From: Verrucomicrobiaceae bacterium
Lineage (GTDB): Bacteria > Verrucomicrobiota > Verrucomicrobiia > Verrucomicrobiales > Verrucomicrobiaceae
NCBI GenBank assembly: GCA_019694165.1
Contig: JAIBCL010000027.1
Span: 1 to 64,000 of the forward strand
Reading direction: 5' to 3'
DNA: 64,000 bases
In this document: positions 36,289 to 45,427 of the stretch, in pieces
How positions within the stretch are numbered: position 1 is the stretch's first letter
Layout: every line of letters starts with the position of its first letter
Notes under the pieces: generated by a model
The model's database searches: none
The model's input: only the letters and a program-made list of their open reading frames with translations
Told to the model about the DNA's origin: nothing
Made by a program: the position numbers and the translations under genes

Positions 36289-36451
36289 GGGATTCTCCTC
36301 AATAGAGCTTCAGCGGAAAGGCGCGCGCGCGTCGGCGGCGTGATCGCGGCGGCCTTCGGCACCGAATGATGCGTTGTGCCGGCCCGTTGTTTCGTGCGCA
36401 TGGCTGGTGCCGTTCCTGTGTGCGGGCAATTTCATTCTGTTTCCGTTTCCA

Positions 36452-37624
36452 TCAGGCCAATGATCGCACCGCCATTCCGCCGAGGCACCATTCGTATTCC
36501 TTCGCGAGCTGATCGACGACGTCGCCGGTGCGCAGGTCTCCGGGCAGCACCTCCCAAGTGTAGGTTTCCATTTCGATGTGCCGGCACTTTGTCGGATTCG
36601 CCGCCAGCCAGTCCATCGTGCCGAGCAGATGATCCTGCGTCGTCTCGAAGTCGCCGCTGGGCGCGGCGTGGATGGGCACATGGAAATGGACGCGCCATTC
36701 ATCGCCGACCTCGCCTGGATTCCCGGCGGCGAAGTCGAGCGCGTCCGGCAGGTCCTTGAAGCGCCGCAGCGGCATGTCGGCGCCTTCTTTGATGATGACT
36801 TGATGAAAGTACACCGGCTCGTCGAAACCGCGGAGCCGGGCGAGATTCGCCGGCGTGGGTTTGAGCTTGAGCGCGGAGCTGAAGTGCAGCTTGCTCAGAC
36901 GGATGCCCGCGCCCGTGATGCGGTCGAGCGCGGTCTGTGCGTCCTCGAACTCGATGGCGAGGTGGCAGGTGTCGTAGTTCAGGCCGATGAATTTCAGGAA
37001 ATCCCGGTCACGCGGATGGCGGTCAAAGTAGAGGCCGAAGAACTTCAGCGCCTCGCCGCTCGTCTCAAACAAGCCCAGCGGCTCCGGCTCCAGGCCGAGA
37101 TGGAGGTCGTGCCCGGTGCGCTCCGCCACGCGCTCGATGTGCTCGCGGCAGGCCTTGAGGTTTGAGAAGATGGCCTCCAGTTCGCCGCCGCCGATGTTGA
37201 AAGTCTTGTGCGAACCCGGCAGCGAGCTCACGCTGCCGCTCAGGCCGGGAGGGAGCAGCTCGCCGAGCACGTCGAAGACCAGATTCGTGTACTCGAGCCG
37301 CTCGGGGCGGGACCAGTCGGGCCGGAAAACATTTTCCTTCACGCGCTGGCCGTGGAATGCACCGTAGGGGAAGGCGTTGATGGTGAAAACGTAGCAATCA
37401 TTGGCGTCGAGCCAGCGCTTGAACTGGCTCATCGACTGCGGCGCGCTCAGCTCCCGGGCCGCCACTTCGCTGAGGCGCAGGCCGATGCCGTAGGGCCGGC
37501 CCGCAGCCACGCGCTCGCGCACTCGGAGCGTGTAGTCGCGCAGGCCGCGGAACGTCTCCTCCCACGTCTCGCCGCGGTGGATGTTGGTGCAGTATCCGAG
37601 ATGAATGCCATGCTGGAGTTTCAT
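36452..37624 (-). CDS. eboE: Metabolite traffic protein EboE (xylose-isomerase-like TIM barrel)
   Basis: 390 residues from the ATG at 37624 (MKLQHGIHLGYCTNIHRGETW); upstream in-frame codons encode Arg/Gly-rich non-conserved sequence. It is a TIM-barrel protein of the sugar-phosphate-isomerase superfamily with GIHLGYCTNIHRGETW, LGLEPEPLGLFE (metal-ligand Glu), NYDTCHLAIEF, LHFSSALKL and HFHVPIHA, the conserved EboE landmarks. EboE is known only through the ebo cluster; no reaction is established. It is the first gene of an eboE-eboC-eboD unit. No eboA, eboB or eboF is visible in the window. It is divergent from the SGNH hydrolase gene. Confidence 0.88.
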   Translation of the reverse strand: MKLQHGIHLGYCTNIHRGETWEETFRGLRDYTLRVRERVAAGRPYGIGLRLSEVAARELSAPQSMSQFKRWLDANDCYVFTINAFPYGAFHGQRVKENVFRPDWSRPERLEYTNLVFDVLGELLPPGLSGSVSSLPGSHKTFNIGGGELEAIFSNLKACREHIERVAERTGHDLHLGLEPEPLGLFETSGEALKFFGLYFDRHPRDRDFLKFIGLNYDTCHLAIEFEDAQTALDRITGAGIRLSKLHFSSALKLKPTPANLARLRGFDEPVYFHQVIIKEGADMPLRRFKDLPDALDFAAGNPGEVGDEWRVHFHVPIHAAPSGDFETTQDHLLGTMDWLAANPTKCRHIEMETYTWEVLPGDLRTGDVVDQLAKEYEWCLGGMAVRSLA

Positions 37625-37817
37625 GCGGCGCACAACACGCACGGCGGCACTTCGAGGGCAAGGGCCGAAAACAGGAAAGGCGGACTTTGCAGCCCGCTTC
37701 TGCGTCGGATGAGCGCCGTCACCGCAGGCAGTGTCCGGCTTTGCCGGGCCGCCGGCACTGCTGCTTCCTGGCGCGCTTTCGTGATTGCCGGGCCTGTTCC
37801 CTCGCGTAAATGGGCGC

Positions 37818-39089
37818 ATGATCCACCTTGTCCGCTTCGCTCTTGCCCTCGTTTCCATCGCCTCGGCGTCCGCCGCTTCGCTTGAAGAACTGCCCGAGCA
37901 TGTGCTGCGCGGAGGGCTGCCGAATGTATTCTCGAAACTGCAGAAGGGCGGCGAGGTGCATGTTGCCTATCTCGGCGGCAGCATCACGGCGCAGCCAGGC
38001 TATCGGGTGAAAACCTTTGGGTGGTTTGGGAAAGAGCATCCGCAGGCGAAGCTCGTGGAGATCAATGCGGCCATCGGTGGCACGGGGTCCGACCTTGGTG
38101 TGTTTCGGGTCGGTCAGGACGTGCTCGCGCACAAGCCGGACCTGATGTTCGTCGAGTTCGCCGTGAACGACGGCGGCGCGGCACCGGAGCAGATTCACCG
38201 CTGCATGGAGGGCATTGTGCGCCAGACGTGGCGGGCGAATCCGGAGACCGACATCTGCTTTGTCTATACCATCGCGAACACCATGATCGACGAGTGGAAG
38301 GCCGGAAAGCTTCCGCGCTCGGTGGCGGCGATGGAGCAACTCGCCGATCACTACCAGATCCCGAGCATCCACTTCGGTCTGCCCATCGCCAAACTGGCCG
38401 CGGCGGACCGGCTGATCATCGACAAGCCCCTGCCAAAGACGGATGAGGAGAAGAAGGCCGTCGGCGACAAGGTCGTGTTCGCGCCGGACAAGGTGCATCC
38501 GCACGTCGAAACCGGCCACCAGATCTACTTCGAGACGGCGGTGCGTGCGTTTGAGAAGCTCCGCACGGGTGGCAAGCCTGCCTTGCACGGATTGAAGGCG
38601 GCGTTCGTGGCTGACAATCTCGAGCACGCCAAACTCGTCCCATTGAGCAGGGCAAAGCTGGGAGCCGGCTGGAACAAGCTGCCCGCCGATCACAAGCTGA
38701 AGGGCTTTTTCAACCGGTTGCCAGAAATCTGGCAGGCCAATGAACCGGGCGACTCGATCGATTTCAAATTCAGAGGCACGTCGGCCGGCATCTACGACCT
38801 GCTCGGCCCTGATTGCGGCCAGGTGAAGGTCACGCTCGACGGCAGGGCCGCCGACAAGCCGACGTCGCGTTTTGACTCCTACTGCACCTACCATCGTCTC
38901 GGCAGTTTTTTCCCCGCGAGGAATCTGCCGGACGGCGAGCACACGGTGCATCTCGAGATTCATCCCGATCAGGCCGACAAGGCGAAGATCATCACCGACA
39001 AGAAGGCCTATGCGGCGGACCCGAAGCGCTTCGACGACCGCCAGTGGTATGCCGGCGCGCTCATGCTGGTGGGAGACTTGGTGGAGTGA
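37818..39089 (+). CDS. Secreted SGNH/GDSL-type hydrolase
   Basis: 423 residues from the ATG at 37818, with a signal peptide (FALALVSIASASA). SGNH blocks: YLGGSITAQPG (Ser near 54), GGTGSDLG (Gly), FVEFAVND (Asn) and the late DKVHPHVETGHQIY (Asp-His near 224-227). A C-terminal jelly-roll-like domain (about 250-420, GTSAGIYDLLGPDCGQVKVTLDG) resembles CBM-like tails of PVC sialate/acetyl-esterase proteins. It likely deacetylates or deacylates polysaccharides outside the cytoplasm. It is divergent from eboE across 193 bp. Confidence 0.88.
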   Translation: MIHLVRFALALVSIASASAASLEELPEHVLRGGLPNVFSKLQKGGEVHVAYLGGSITAQPGYRVKTFGWFGKEHPQAKLVEINAAIGGTGSDLGVFRVGQDVLAHKPDLMFVEFAVNDGGAAPEQIHRCMEGIVRQTWRANPETDICFVYTIANTMIDEWKAGKLPRSVAAMEQLADHYQIPSIHFGLPIAKLAAADRLIIDKPLPKTDEEKKAVGDKVVFAPDKVHPHVETGHQIYFETAVRAFEKLRTGGKPALHGLKAAFVADNLEHAKLVPLSRAKLGAGWNKLPADHKLKGFFNRLPEIWQANEPGDSIDFKFRGTSAGIYDLLGPDCGQVKVTLDGRAADKPTSRFDSYCTYHRLGSFFPARNLPDGEHTVHLEIHPDQADKAKIITDKKAYAADPKRFDDRQWYAGALMLVGDLVE

Positions 39090-39153
39090 GGGGAAGCGGG
39101 GGCGGGGCGGGAAGATGACGGCACCGCGGGAGCGGCATCGCGCGCGCCGGGTA

Positions 39154-39912
39154 TCACCACTGCAGGCTGCTGGCGGGCATCCGCTTTTCGTTCACGCGGG
39201 TCTTCACGATCTGGCCGTCGCTGAGATAGAGGACGCGGTCGGCCATCTCAGCCATGGCGGCATTGTGGGTGATGACGACGGTGAGCGTGCCCAGCTCGCG
39301 GTTGATGCGCTCGATGGCCTCCAGCACGATGATGCCCGTGTGAACGTCGAGCGCGCCGGTGGGCTCATCGCAAAGGAGCACCTCGGGCCTCTTCGCGATG
39401 GCGCGCGCGATGGCCACGCGCTGTTGCTCGCCACCTGAGAGCTGCGAGGGGAAATGGTCCATCCGGTTGCCGAGATCGACCATTTCGAGTGCTTCTTCAG
39501 GCCGCATCGGATGGCGCGTGATGTCGGTGATGAGCGCCACGTTTTCGCGTGCGGTGAGGCTGGGGATGAGGTTGTAAAACTGGAACACGAAGCCGACGCA
39601 ATGCCGGCGGAAGAGGGTGAGCGTCTTTTCATCTCCGCCCGTGAGATCCCAGCCTTTGTAGTCGAGCGATCCGTAGCTCGGCACGTCGAGTCCGCCGAGG
39701 ATGTTCAGAAGCGTCGATTTGCCGCTCCCGGAAGGGCCCAGCAGCACGACCAGCTCCCCCGCATAGAAGTGCAGCGACACTTCTTGAAGCGCGACCACCG
39801 GCACCTCGCCTGTGCGATAAACTTTGCCAAGCCCATGCGCATGAAACACCGGCTCGCCCGCATGACCGGGGGCGGCGAGATCGGGAGAAAGCTCGGAGGG
39901 TTCGGGGCTCAA
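39154..39912 (-). CDS. ABC transporter ATP-binding protein (LolD/MacB type), no adjacent permease
   Basis: 252 residues. Walker [10 protein letters not shown]-loop [20 protein letters not shown], signature [14 protein letters not shown], Walker [13 protein letters not shown] and H-loop VITHN are all intact. The [15 protein letters not shown] context is that of lipoprotein-release or macrolide-export ATPases. No FtsX-type permease sits on either side: downstream is the SGNH gene on the opposite strand, upstream the Xer recombinase. It is either an orphan ATPase serving a distant permease or the remnant of a rearranged operon. An unrelated complete MacB-type unit lies at 47271-49390. Confidence 0.9.
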   Translation of the reverse strand: MSPEPSELSPDLAAPGHAGEPVFHAHGLGKVYRTGEVPVVALQEVSLHFYAGELVVLLGPSGSGKSTLLNILGGLDVPSYGSLDYKGWDLTGGDEKTLTLFRRHCVGFVFQFYNLIPSLTARENVALITDITRHPMRPEEALEMVDLGNRMDHFPSQLSGGEQQRVAIARAIAKRPEVLLCDEPTGALDVHTGIIVLEAIERINRELGTLTVVITHNAAMAEMADRVLYLSDGQIVKTRVNEKRMPASSLQW

Positions 39913-40083
39913 GGTGCGTGGGGGATGGATGACGCGGGATAGATGACGCGGCAGATCGTCGCAGTCGAGGAGAAGAACGCACGCAAATGCACCCGCCCGA
40001 GAACTTGCCCCTGCGGATGAATCCTGAACTCTCCGCTACCTCTTCATTTCCGCATCCTGTATCCTGGTTTCCGCGCGCCGCTC

Positions 40084-40977
40084 ATGCTCGACCACATCGA
40101 CAAGTTCATCCTCCATCTTGCCACCGAGCGAGGGCTTTCCACGCGTTATCAGTTGTTGGTGCGGGGGGTGCTGGAGACGTTTGCGTCCTGGGCCGCGGAG
40201 AATCTGAAGGTCGAGAACGTGCGCGTGGTGACGACGCAGCACCTGACCGACTACCTGGCCGCTCGCAAAAAAACGGGTCTGGCGACATCCACCGCGCGTG
40301 TCGAGCTGGTGGCGTTGAAAGTATTTTTCCGCTGGCTGAATGCGCGGAAATTTCGCGAGGGCGATCCGGCGGAGCCGATCCTCGCGCCGCGGCCCGAACA
40401 GCATCTGCCTGACACGCTGAACGAGGCGGAAGTCCGCGCGCTGCTGGAGTCCGTGCGCGGCACCACGCCGCTCGACCGGCGGGACCGTGCGATTCTCGAG
40501 TTGTTCTACGCCAGCGGACTGCGCCTTTCCGAACTGGTGAACGCGCGCCTGGAGAATCTGAGCCTCGAGGAAGGATGGATTCGCGTGACGGGCAAGGGGA
40601 ACAAGACCCGCCTCACGCCGGTGGGCGGCGCGGCGCGCGAGGCGTTGGCAGCATATGTCGGGCGCTCGCGGCCGGAGCTGGTGAGGCCGCGCACGTCGAG
40701 CCACATCTTCATCACGCGCAACGGAACCAAGCTCACCACCGCACGCGTGCAGCAGATCGTGAAGGAGCGCGCGCAGATGGCAGGCCTCGATCCGGCCAGG
40801 ATTCATCCGCATCTGCTGAGGCACTCCTTTGCCACGCACCTGCTGAACAACGGCGCCGATCTGCGTGTGATCCAGGAAATGCTCGGCCATGCGGACATCT
40901 CGACCACACAGATTTACACCCATGTGGATCAGAAGAGACTGAAGGACGTGCACCGGCGGTTCCATCCGCGGGCGTGA
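40084..40977 (+). CDS. Tyrosine recombinase, XerC/XerD type
   Basis: 297 residues, typical XerC/D length. The N-terminal SAM-like core-binding domain (about 1-95) precedes the catalytic domain with all active residues visible: Arg in SGLRLSEL (near 148), Lys in GKGNKTR, HPHLLRHSFATHLL (His and Arg near 243-247), GHADIST (His) and Tyr in QIYTHV (near 279). It resolves chromosome dimers at dif, or acts as an element integrase; no attachment-site duplication was recognised nearby. The short Cys-rich secreted genes follow immediately. Confidence 0.92.
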   Translation: MLDHIDKFILHLATERGLSTRYQLLVRGVLETFASWAAENLKVENVRVVTTQHLTDYLAARKKTGLATSTARVELVALKVFFRWLNARKFREGDPAEPILAPRPEQHLPDTLNEAEVRALLESVRGTTPLDRRDRAILELFYASGLRLSELVNARLENLSLEEGWIRVTGKGNKTRLTPVGGAAREALAAYVGRSRPELVRPRTSSHIFITRNGTKLTTARVQQIVKERAQMAGLDPARIHPHLLRHSFATHLLNNGADLRVIQEMLGHADISTTQIYTHVDQKRLKDVHRRFHPRA

Positions 40978-41027
40978 AAATCCTGTCGCAAAACCGGATG
41001 CCGTGTCGTATCGATAATCACAAGCTC

Positions 41028-41432
41028 ATGGCAACCCGGCTTCTGGCAGTGATGCTCACGCTCCTCATCGGCTCACCGGTGTGTTGGTGCTGCATCACTC
41101 ACGCCCAGCCGCGGGTGACGGCGCAGGAAGAAGCGCCCGCCGCCTGTCCGATGTGTGCGAAGAAGGCTGCCAAGACGAACAAGACTGCTCCCGCCCGGAA
41201 GAAGGGCTGCCAGTGCGAGCGTGCCTGCTCGGCCCGCGAGATCACGCAGCCGACGGTGGCGGTGCCGGCGGCCACGCAGATTGATCTGCCGGCTCCGGCA
41301 TGGGTTTGGGAGGACACCGTTTTCCACGCGCTGGACGCCGTTGCCGCGGAGGAAGAGCTTACTGTCCGGGAGACGGGGCCGCCGCGAAGTGCCGGACCGC
41401 TCTACTTGCGGTACTGTGCCCTGTTGAATTGA
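41028..41432 (+). CDS. Small secreted Cys-rich protein of unknown function
   Basis: 134 residues from the ATG at 41028. It starts with a strong signal peptide (RLLAVMLTLLIGSPVCWCC) followed by ITHAQPR. The mature part has paired-cysteine clusters (CPMCAKK, CQCERAC), a Lys/Ala-rich linker and an acidic tail ending RYCALLN. I do not recognise a named family. The CxxC pairs suggest metal binding or disulfides in the periplasm. An earlier in-frame ATG at 40998 would add ten residues ahead of the signal peptide and is less likely. The next gene downstream encodes another Cys-rich secreted peptide. Confidence 0.6.
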   Translation: MATRLLAVMLTLLIGSPVCWCCITHAQPRVTAQEEAPAACPMCAKKAAKTNKTAPARKKGCQCERACSAREITQPTVAVPAATQIDLPAPAWVWEDTVFHALDAVAAEEELTVRETGPPRSAGPLYLRYCALLN

Positions 41433-41630
41433 AGCACGGTGCTTCAAACTTCGGACCGCCATGACATCGCGTCGTCCGCGTGGACGATGGCCTTTCTGGT
41501 CATGCGCCGGAAGTTTCCATCTTATGCACAGACTGTTTGCCATGCGGCAAACCAGCGCAGCCCGGCCCGTGGTTTCGCTGCTATCCAATCCGGGCGCTCA
41601 TCGAACACAAACATTCCATCATTCAATCCT

Positions 41631-41792
41631 ATGAAATCCATTCTTACCCTCATCGCCGTTGCCACCATGGCCATGTTCTCCAGCACCCTCACCGCAGGCG
41701 AAGCCTGCAAGAAGTGCTGCAAGGACGCCTGCGCCGCCTGCTGCAAGGACAAAGGCAAGAAGTGCGGCAAGGACTGCTGCAAGGGCGAATAA
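41631..41792 (+). CDS. Secreted metallothionein-like Cys/Lys-rich mini-protein
   Basis: 53 residues from the ATG at 41631. The signal peptide MKSILTLIAVATMAMFSSTLTA is followed by a mature peptide of about 31 residues with nine cysteines in C, CC, C, CC, C, CC spacing (KKCCKDACAACCKDKGKKCG region), plus many lysines and no aromatics. This composition is typical of metallothioneins and small metal-binding peptides, but it is exported, unlike classical metallothioneins. An earlier in-frame start would add a non-signal-like leader. An intrinsic terminator follows 40 bp downstream. A role in periplasmic copper or zinc buffering is inferred. Confidence 0.75.
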   Translation: MKSILTLIAVATMAMFSSTLTAGEACKKCCKDACAACCKDKGKKCGKDCCKGE

Positions 41793-41831
41793 GGGAACGC
41801 CTCTGACCCAGGTCTGATCCTGGCGTCGAGA

Positions 41832-41870
41832 GCCGCCGTCATCCGTCATGGGTGGCGGCGGCTTTTTGTT
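41832..41870 (+). terminator. Intrinsic terminator after the metallothionein-like gene
   Basis: 13-bp stem GCCGCCGTCATCC / GGGTGGCGGCGGC (two G-U wobbles) with a 5-nt loop, followed by TTTTTGTTTT. It separates the Cys-rich gene from the convergent histidine kinase gene. Confidence 0.85.
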
Positions 41871-41920
41871 TTGGCCGCAGGAGGCGGCTGCCCCGCCCCG
41901 GCTTGATCAACATCAGGCCA

Positions 41921-42643
41921 TCAGGCGATGGGGCAGCTCAGCCAGAAGGTCGTGGTGTTGTTCTCCGAGCCGACACCGAGCTGCAGGCTCATCTGGTGGG
42001 AGAGCATGGCGGCGATGGTGAGGCCCAGGCCGAGGTGATTGCTGTTCTTGCTGCCTTGGAAGGGACGGAAGATGTCCTGCAGCTTGTCCGCCGGAATTTG
42101 GGAGCCGGTGTTGCTCACCAGGATGTCCACGCGGCGCTGCTCGGCGGGAGTGATGACACCGGGGCCGCATACTTTGAGCAGCGCACGGCCGCCGCCCTTC
42201 TGCGCGGCCTCAGCGGCGTTTTTGAGCAGTTCGATGATGATGTCCTTGAACTTGGTGGGATCGACCAAGATGGAGGGCAGGCCGGGCTGCACTTCCACTT
42301 CCAACGGCACGCCCGCTTTCGTGAACGGCTCGCGCACGGAGCCTTCGATGGCGGCGAGGAAGTCTCCCGCATTGATCGGCTGAAGGCTGACCTTTGCACA
42401 TCCGCCCGCGGAGCGGATGCGCTCGCTGAGGCTGGAGACGTTCACCGAAGCCTCGCGGATGTGCTGGACGTTTTCGAGCACGCCGGGGTCGAGGTCCTCG
42501 TTCATCAGCACGAGGCTGCTGAAGCCTTGAATGACTGCCAGAAGGTTGTTGAGCTTGTGCGTCAGGCCCCGCAGGAGTTCGGGGTGGAATCCTTCGCTGC
42601 TTTCGGGGCCGAGGTTCAGGTTCGTGGGGAAGGCAAATTGCAT
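41921..42643 (-). CDS. Stand-alone histidine kinase core
   Basis: 240 residues from the ATG at 42643. The H-box helix reads LRGLTHKLNNLLAVIQGFSS (phospho-acceptor His near 29), followed by the HATPase domain: N-box IIIELLKNAAEAA (near 135), a weak G1 box (NTGSQIPADKLQDIF) and the G2 lid HLGLGLTIAAML. No sensor, PAS, HAMP or receiver domain and no membrane segment is present, so it is a soluble kinase core that would depend on a partner for input. No response regulator is adjacent. It is divergent from the SDR gene across 135 bp. Confidence 0.85.
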   Translation of the reverse strand: MQFAFPTNLNLGPESSEGFHPELLRGLTHKLNNLLAVIQGFSSLVLMNEDLDPGVLENVQHIREASVNVSSLSERIRSAGGCAKVSLQPINAGDFLAAIEGSVREPFTKAGVPLEVEVQPGLPSILVDPTKFKDIIIELLKNAAEAAQKGGGRALLKVCGPGVITPAEQRRVDILVSNTGSQIPADKLQDIFRPFQGSKNSNHLGLGLTIAAMLSHQMSLQLGVGSENNTTTFWLSCPIA

Positions 42644-42778
42644 GATGGCTTTTTCGAGGGGCGCTCGGTGCGCGATTGGGCGGAAGATAGTGACGGCCAC
42701 CCGAAATCCAAGGCAATTTTCCCGGCACTTTTTTCAAGGCGGGCCAAATCACCTCTTGGCGTGTGCGGCTTGCGCGCC

Positions 42779-43585
42779 ATGAATGCGCCAATGCGTCTGC
42801 GAGATAAAGTCATCATCGTCACGGGAAGCTGCACGGGCATCGGCAAGGCTGTCGCGAAGCGCTGCGTGGAAGAAGGCGCGCGCGTGGTCGTCCATGGCCT
42901 GGAGAATGATCTCGGCGGGCAGGTGGTGCAGGCGCTCGGCGCGGACAAGGCCGTGCTGCACATCGAAGACCTCACGGCGGTGGGCTGCCCCGAGCGGCTG
43001 GTGAAGCTGGCGGTGGACACCTTTGGCCGGCTCGATGCCGTGGTGAACAACGCCGCCCTGGTGAAGGCGGGCAACATTCACGACACGGACGCGGCAGCTT
43101 TCATGCGCATGCTGTCGGTCAACACCCTCGCGCCATACCTGCTGATCCGGGCCGCGCTGTCGGAACTGCGCAAGACGCGGGGCTGCGTGCTGAACATCGG
43201 TTCGGTGAACGCCTACAGCGGCGAGCCAAATTTGCTGCCCTACTCGGTCTCCAAAGGCGCGCTGATGACTCTCACCCGGAATCTCGGAGACACCCTGCAC
43301 CGGGAAGACGGCGTCCGTGTGAACCAGATCAATCCCGGATGGGTGCTCACCGAGAACGAGGCGCAGCGCAAGCGCGAGCACGGTCTGGCCGAAGACTGGT
43401 ACAAGGACCTCCCGCGCGTCTTCGCCCCTGCCGGACGCATTCTCTGGCCGGAGGAGATCGCGGCGGGCGCTGTTTACTGGCTCGCGGATGAAAGCGGACC
43501 GATCAGCGGCCAAGTGGTCGATCTTGAGCAGCATCCTTTCATCGGTCGTAATCCGCCGAAGGACCAGACGACCATCCCGCGATGA
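42779..43585 (+). CDS. Short-chain dehydrogenase/reductase
   Basis: 268 residues from the ATG at 42779. Classical SDR motifs: TGSCTGIGKAV (dinucleotide-binding TGxxxGxG near 16), NNAALV (near 90), the catalytic Ser in GSVNAYSGE, and YSVSK (Tyr/Lys near 158-162), then NPGWVLT. The terminal PEEIAAGAVYWLADESGPISGQVVDLEQ is the usual C-terminal cap. The residues after the TGxxxGIG motif and strand 2 (VVVHGLEND) do not settle NAD versus NADP. Substrate unknown. Confidence 0.9.
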   Translation: MNAPMRLRDKVIIVTGSCTGIGKAVAKRCVEEGARVVVHGLENDLGGQVVQALGADKAVLHIEDLTAVGCPERLVKLAVDTFGRLDAVVNNAALVKAGNIHDTDAAAFMRMLSVNTLAPYLLIRAALSELRKTRGCVLNIGSVNAYSGEPNLLPYSVSKGALMTLTRNLGDTLHREDGVRVNQINPGWVLTENEAQRKREHGLAEDWYKDLPRVFAPAGRILWPEEIAAGAVYWLADESGPISGQVVDLEQHPFIGRNPPKDQTTIPR

Positions 43586-43732
43586 CGCTCGTAGCGCAAG
43601 AATCGCAAAGCGGCGGATAGACGCGGCGCAATGCGCCCGTTTTTTTCCGCGCCCGCCGCACGATCAAAGGCGGGCCTCGAACCCCCACGCTCGAGAAACC
43701 CCACTCGACACGACATTGACGACGAAGACGAA

Positions 43733-45427
43733 ATGATCCACACCCTGCGGAAACTCTCATCACTGCTGATGACGGTGCTGCTCGTGTGCGCGATCGACGG
43801 CTGCACCTCCGGCCATTATTCCAGGTCCGCGGATCGCGAGACGCTGGGCATCCTGCGCCGCAAGAGCAGCCATGTCCCGAATTCGGGCCGCGGCCTGCTC
43901 GACATCAAGCCGCCGCCGCCCGTCACACTGGACGAACTGGCGAAGAACCTGAAGACCGAGGAATTCCTCGGCGACCGCGCCGTGCAGGTGGAAAAAGGTG
44001 CGAAGGTTCTCGAACTGGCGGATGCGCTCGGCTACGGCGTGAGCCGGAACCGCGAGTATCTCGGTCGCAAGGAGACGCTCTACCTGCAGGCGCTGGACCT
44101 GACGCTGACGCGGCACAAGTACGCGCCGATCCTCGCCTCCTCCGGCAGCGCGATGGTGGACCGCAACCAAGTGGAGGCTGGAGTGAACCAGTTCGTGACG
44201 GACACGACGCAGACCTTCAAGGGGGGCGTGGGTTTGTCGATGCTCTCGCGCATCGGTACCAAGATCGCCGCGGACCTGACCACAGACTTTACCCGCTTCG
44301 TCACAGGCGGCCTGCGCGAGGTGAGCGACTCGAAGCTCGTCACCAGCATCTCCCAGCCGCTGCTGCGCGGCGCAGGCTATCTCGGCGCCTCGGAGGTGCT
44401 TACGCAGGATGAGCGCTCCATGCTCTACGCCGTGCGCGACTTCTCGCAGTATCGGAAGACCTTCACCGTCGATCTCGCCGGCCAGTACTATCGCGCCCTG
44501 CAGTCGCGCGACGCGGCGCGGAACGCCTACGTGGCCTACATCGCCTTCAAGAACACCATCGAGCGCGAGCGCTCCATGCAGGAGGCAAACCGCCGCTCCC
44601 TCTCCTCCCTCATTCAGCTCGACCAGGCGGTCTTCACCAACCAACGCAAATGGCTGAGCGCCGTGGCCAGCTACGAAAAGGAACTCGACGACCTGAAAAT
44701 CCAGCTCGGCCTGCCGGTCACCGAGAAGCTCATGATGGACGACAAGGAGCTGCGCGTCCTGAAATTGCACGATCCGCCAGGCACGCTGGACGAGGCCGTC
44801 CAGACCGCGCTCGCCTCTCGGCTCGACCTGTGCAATGGGCGGGATGCGCTGGAGGATGCAAACCGCAAGGTGCGCGTGGCAAAGCAGGAGCTGCTCCCCG
44901 TCGTCGATCTGCTCGCGAAGTACACACTCACTGGCGACCCGGGCGCAGACGGCGCAAATCTCGACGGGCACCGCCGGAAGGTCTCCGTGGGCGCAAACGT
45001 CGATCTGCACCTCGACCGGAAGAAGGAACGCAACGAACTGCGCGCCGCCGAGGTGGCCGAGCAGGCAGCACGTCGCACCCTGGAGCAGGACGAGGAGAAC
45101 GTGCGCCGCCAGATCCGCGCGGACTGGCGCGATCTCGACCTCGCCCGGAAGCAGTACGAGATCGCCGTGCAGAACCTGGCATTGAGCGAGAAGCGCGTGG
45201 ACGTGGAAGAGGACTTTTTCAAGGAGGACAAGACCACGAACCCGCGCGATCTCATCGACGCGCGCAACCAGCTCATCGCCGCCCGTGACCTGCTTACCTC
45301 CACGCTCGTCACCCACACCGTGGCGCGGCTGGCCCTGTGGAGAGACATGGGGATTCTCTTCATCACGAAAGATGGCGGATGGGTGGACGTATTGAAAAAG
45401 GAAACGCCCGGAGGGAAAACGCGATGA
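43733..45427 (+). CDS. TolC-family outer-membrane efflux lipoprotein
   Basis: 564 residues from the ATG at 43733. The signal sequence SLLMTVLLVCAIDGC ends in a lipobox, so a lipidated outer-membrane channel is predicted. The body has the TolC pattern of two related halves with long amphipathic helices (RNAYVAYIAFKNTIERERS; LRAAEVAEQAARRTLEQDEE) and beta-strand segments. It is the first gene of an export operon: its stop overlaps the start of the adaptor gene (ATGA at 45424-45427), which is translational coupling. An ABC ATPase and an FtsX-type permease follow, forming a tripartite MacAB-TolC-like machine. Confidence 0.88.
   Translation: MIHTLRKLSSLLMTVLLVCAIDGCTSGHYSRSADRETLGILRRKSSHVPNSGRGLLDIKPPPPVTLDELAKNLKTEEFLGDRAVQVEKGAKVLELADALGYGVSRNREYLGRKETLYLQALDLTLTRHKYAPILASSGSAMVDRNQVEAGVNQFVTDTTQTFKGGVGLSMLSRIGTKIAADLTTDFTRFVTGGLREVSDSKLVTSISQPLLRGAGYLGASEVLTQDERSMLYAVRDFSQYRKTFTVDLAGQYYRALQSRDAARNAYVAYIAFKNTIERERSMQEANRRSLSSLIQLDQAVFTNQRKWLSAVASYEKELDDLKIQLGLPVTEKLMMDDKELRVLKLHDPPGTLDEAVQTALASRLDLCNGRDALEDANRKVRVAKQELLPVVDLLAKYTLTGDPGADGANLDGHRRKVSVGANVDLHLDRKKERNELRAAEVAEQAARRTLEQDEENVRRQIRADWRDLDLARKQYEIAVQNLALSEKRVDVEEDFFKEDKTTNPRDLIDARNQLIAARDLLTSTLVTHTVARLALWRDMGILFITKDGGWVDVLKKETPGGKTR

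Noticed and set aside
40084..41027. Xer recombinase as integrase of a genomic island with the Cys-rich genes
   Set aside because: No tRNA, no attachment-site direct repeats and no other mobility genes were found; the protein matches housekeeping XerC/D length and motifs.
43760..45316. Minus-strand open frame of about 518 codons opposite the TolC-like gene
   Set aside because: Composition is dominated by Val/Arg/His from antisense of the lipoprotein's helices; the plus-strand gene has a lipobox and operon coupling.
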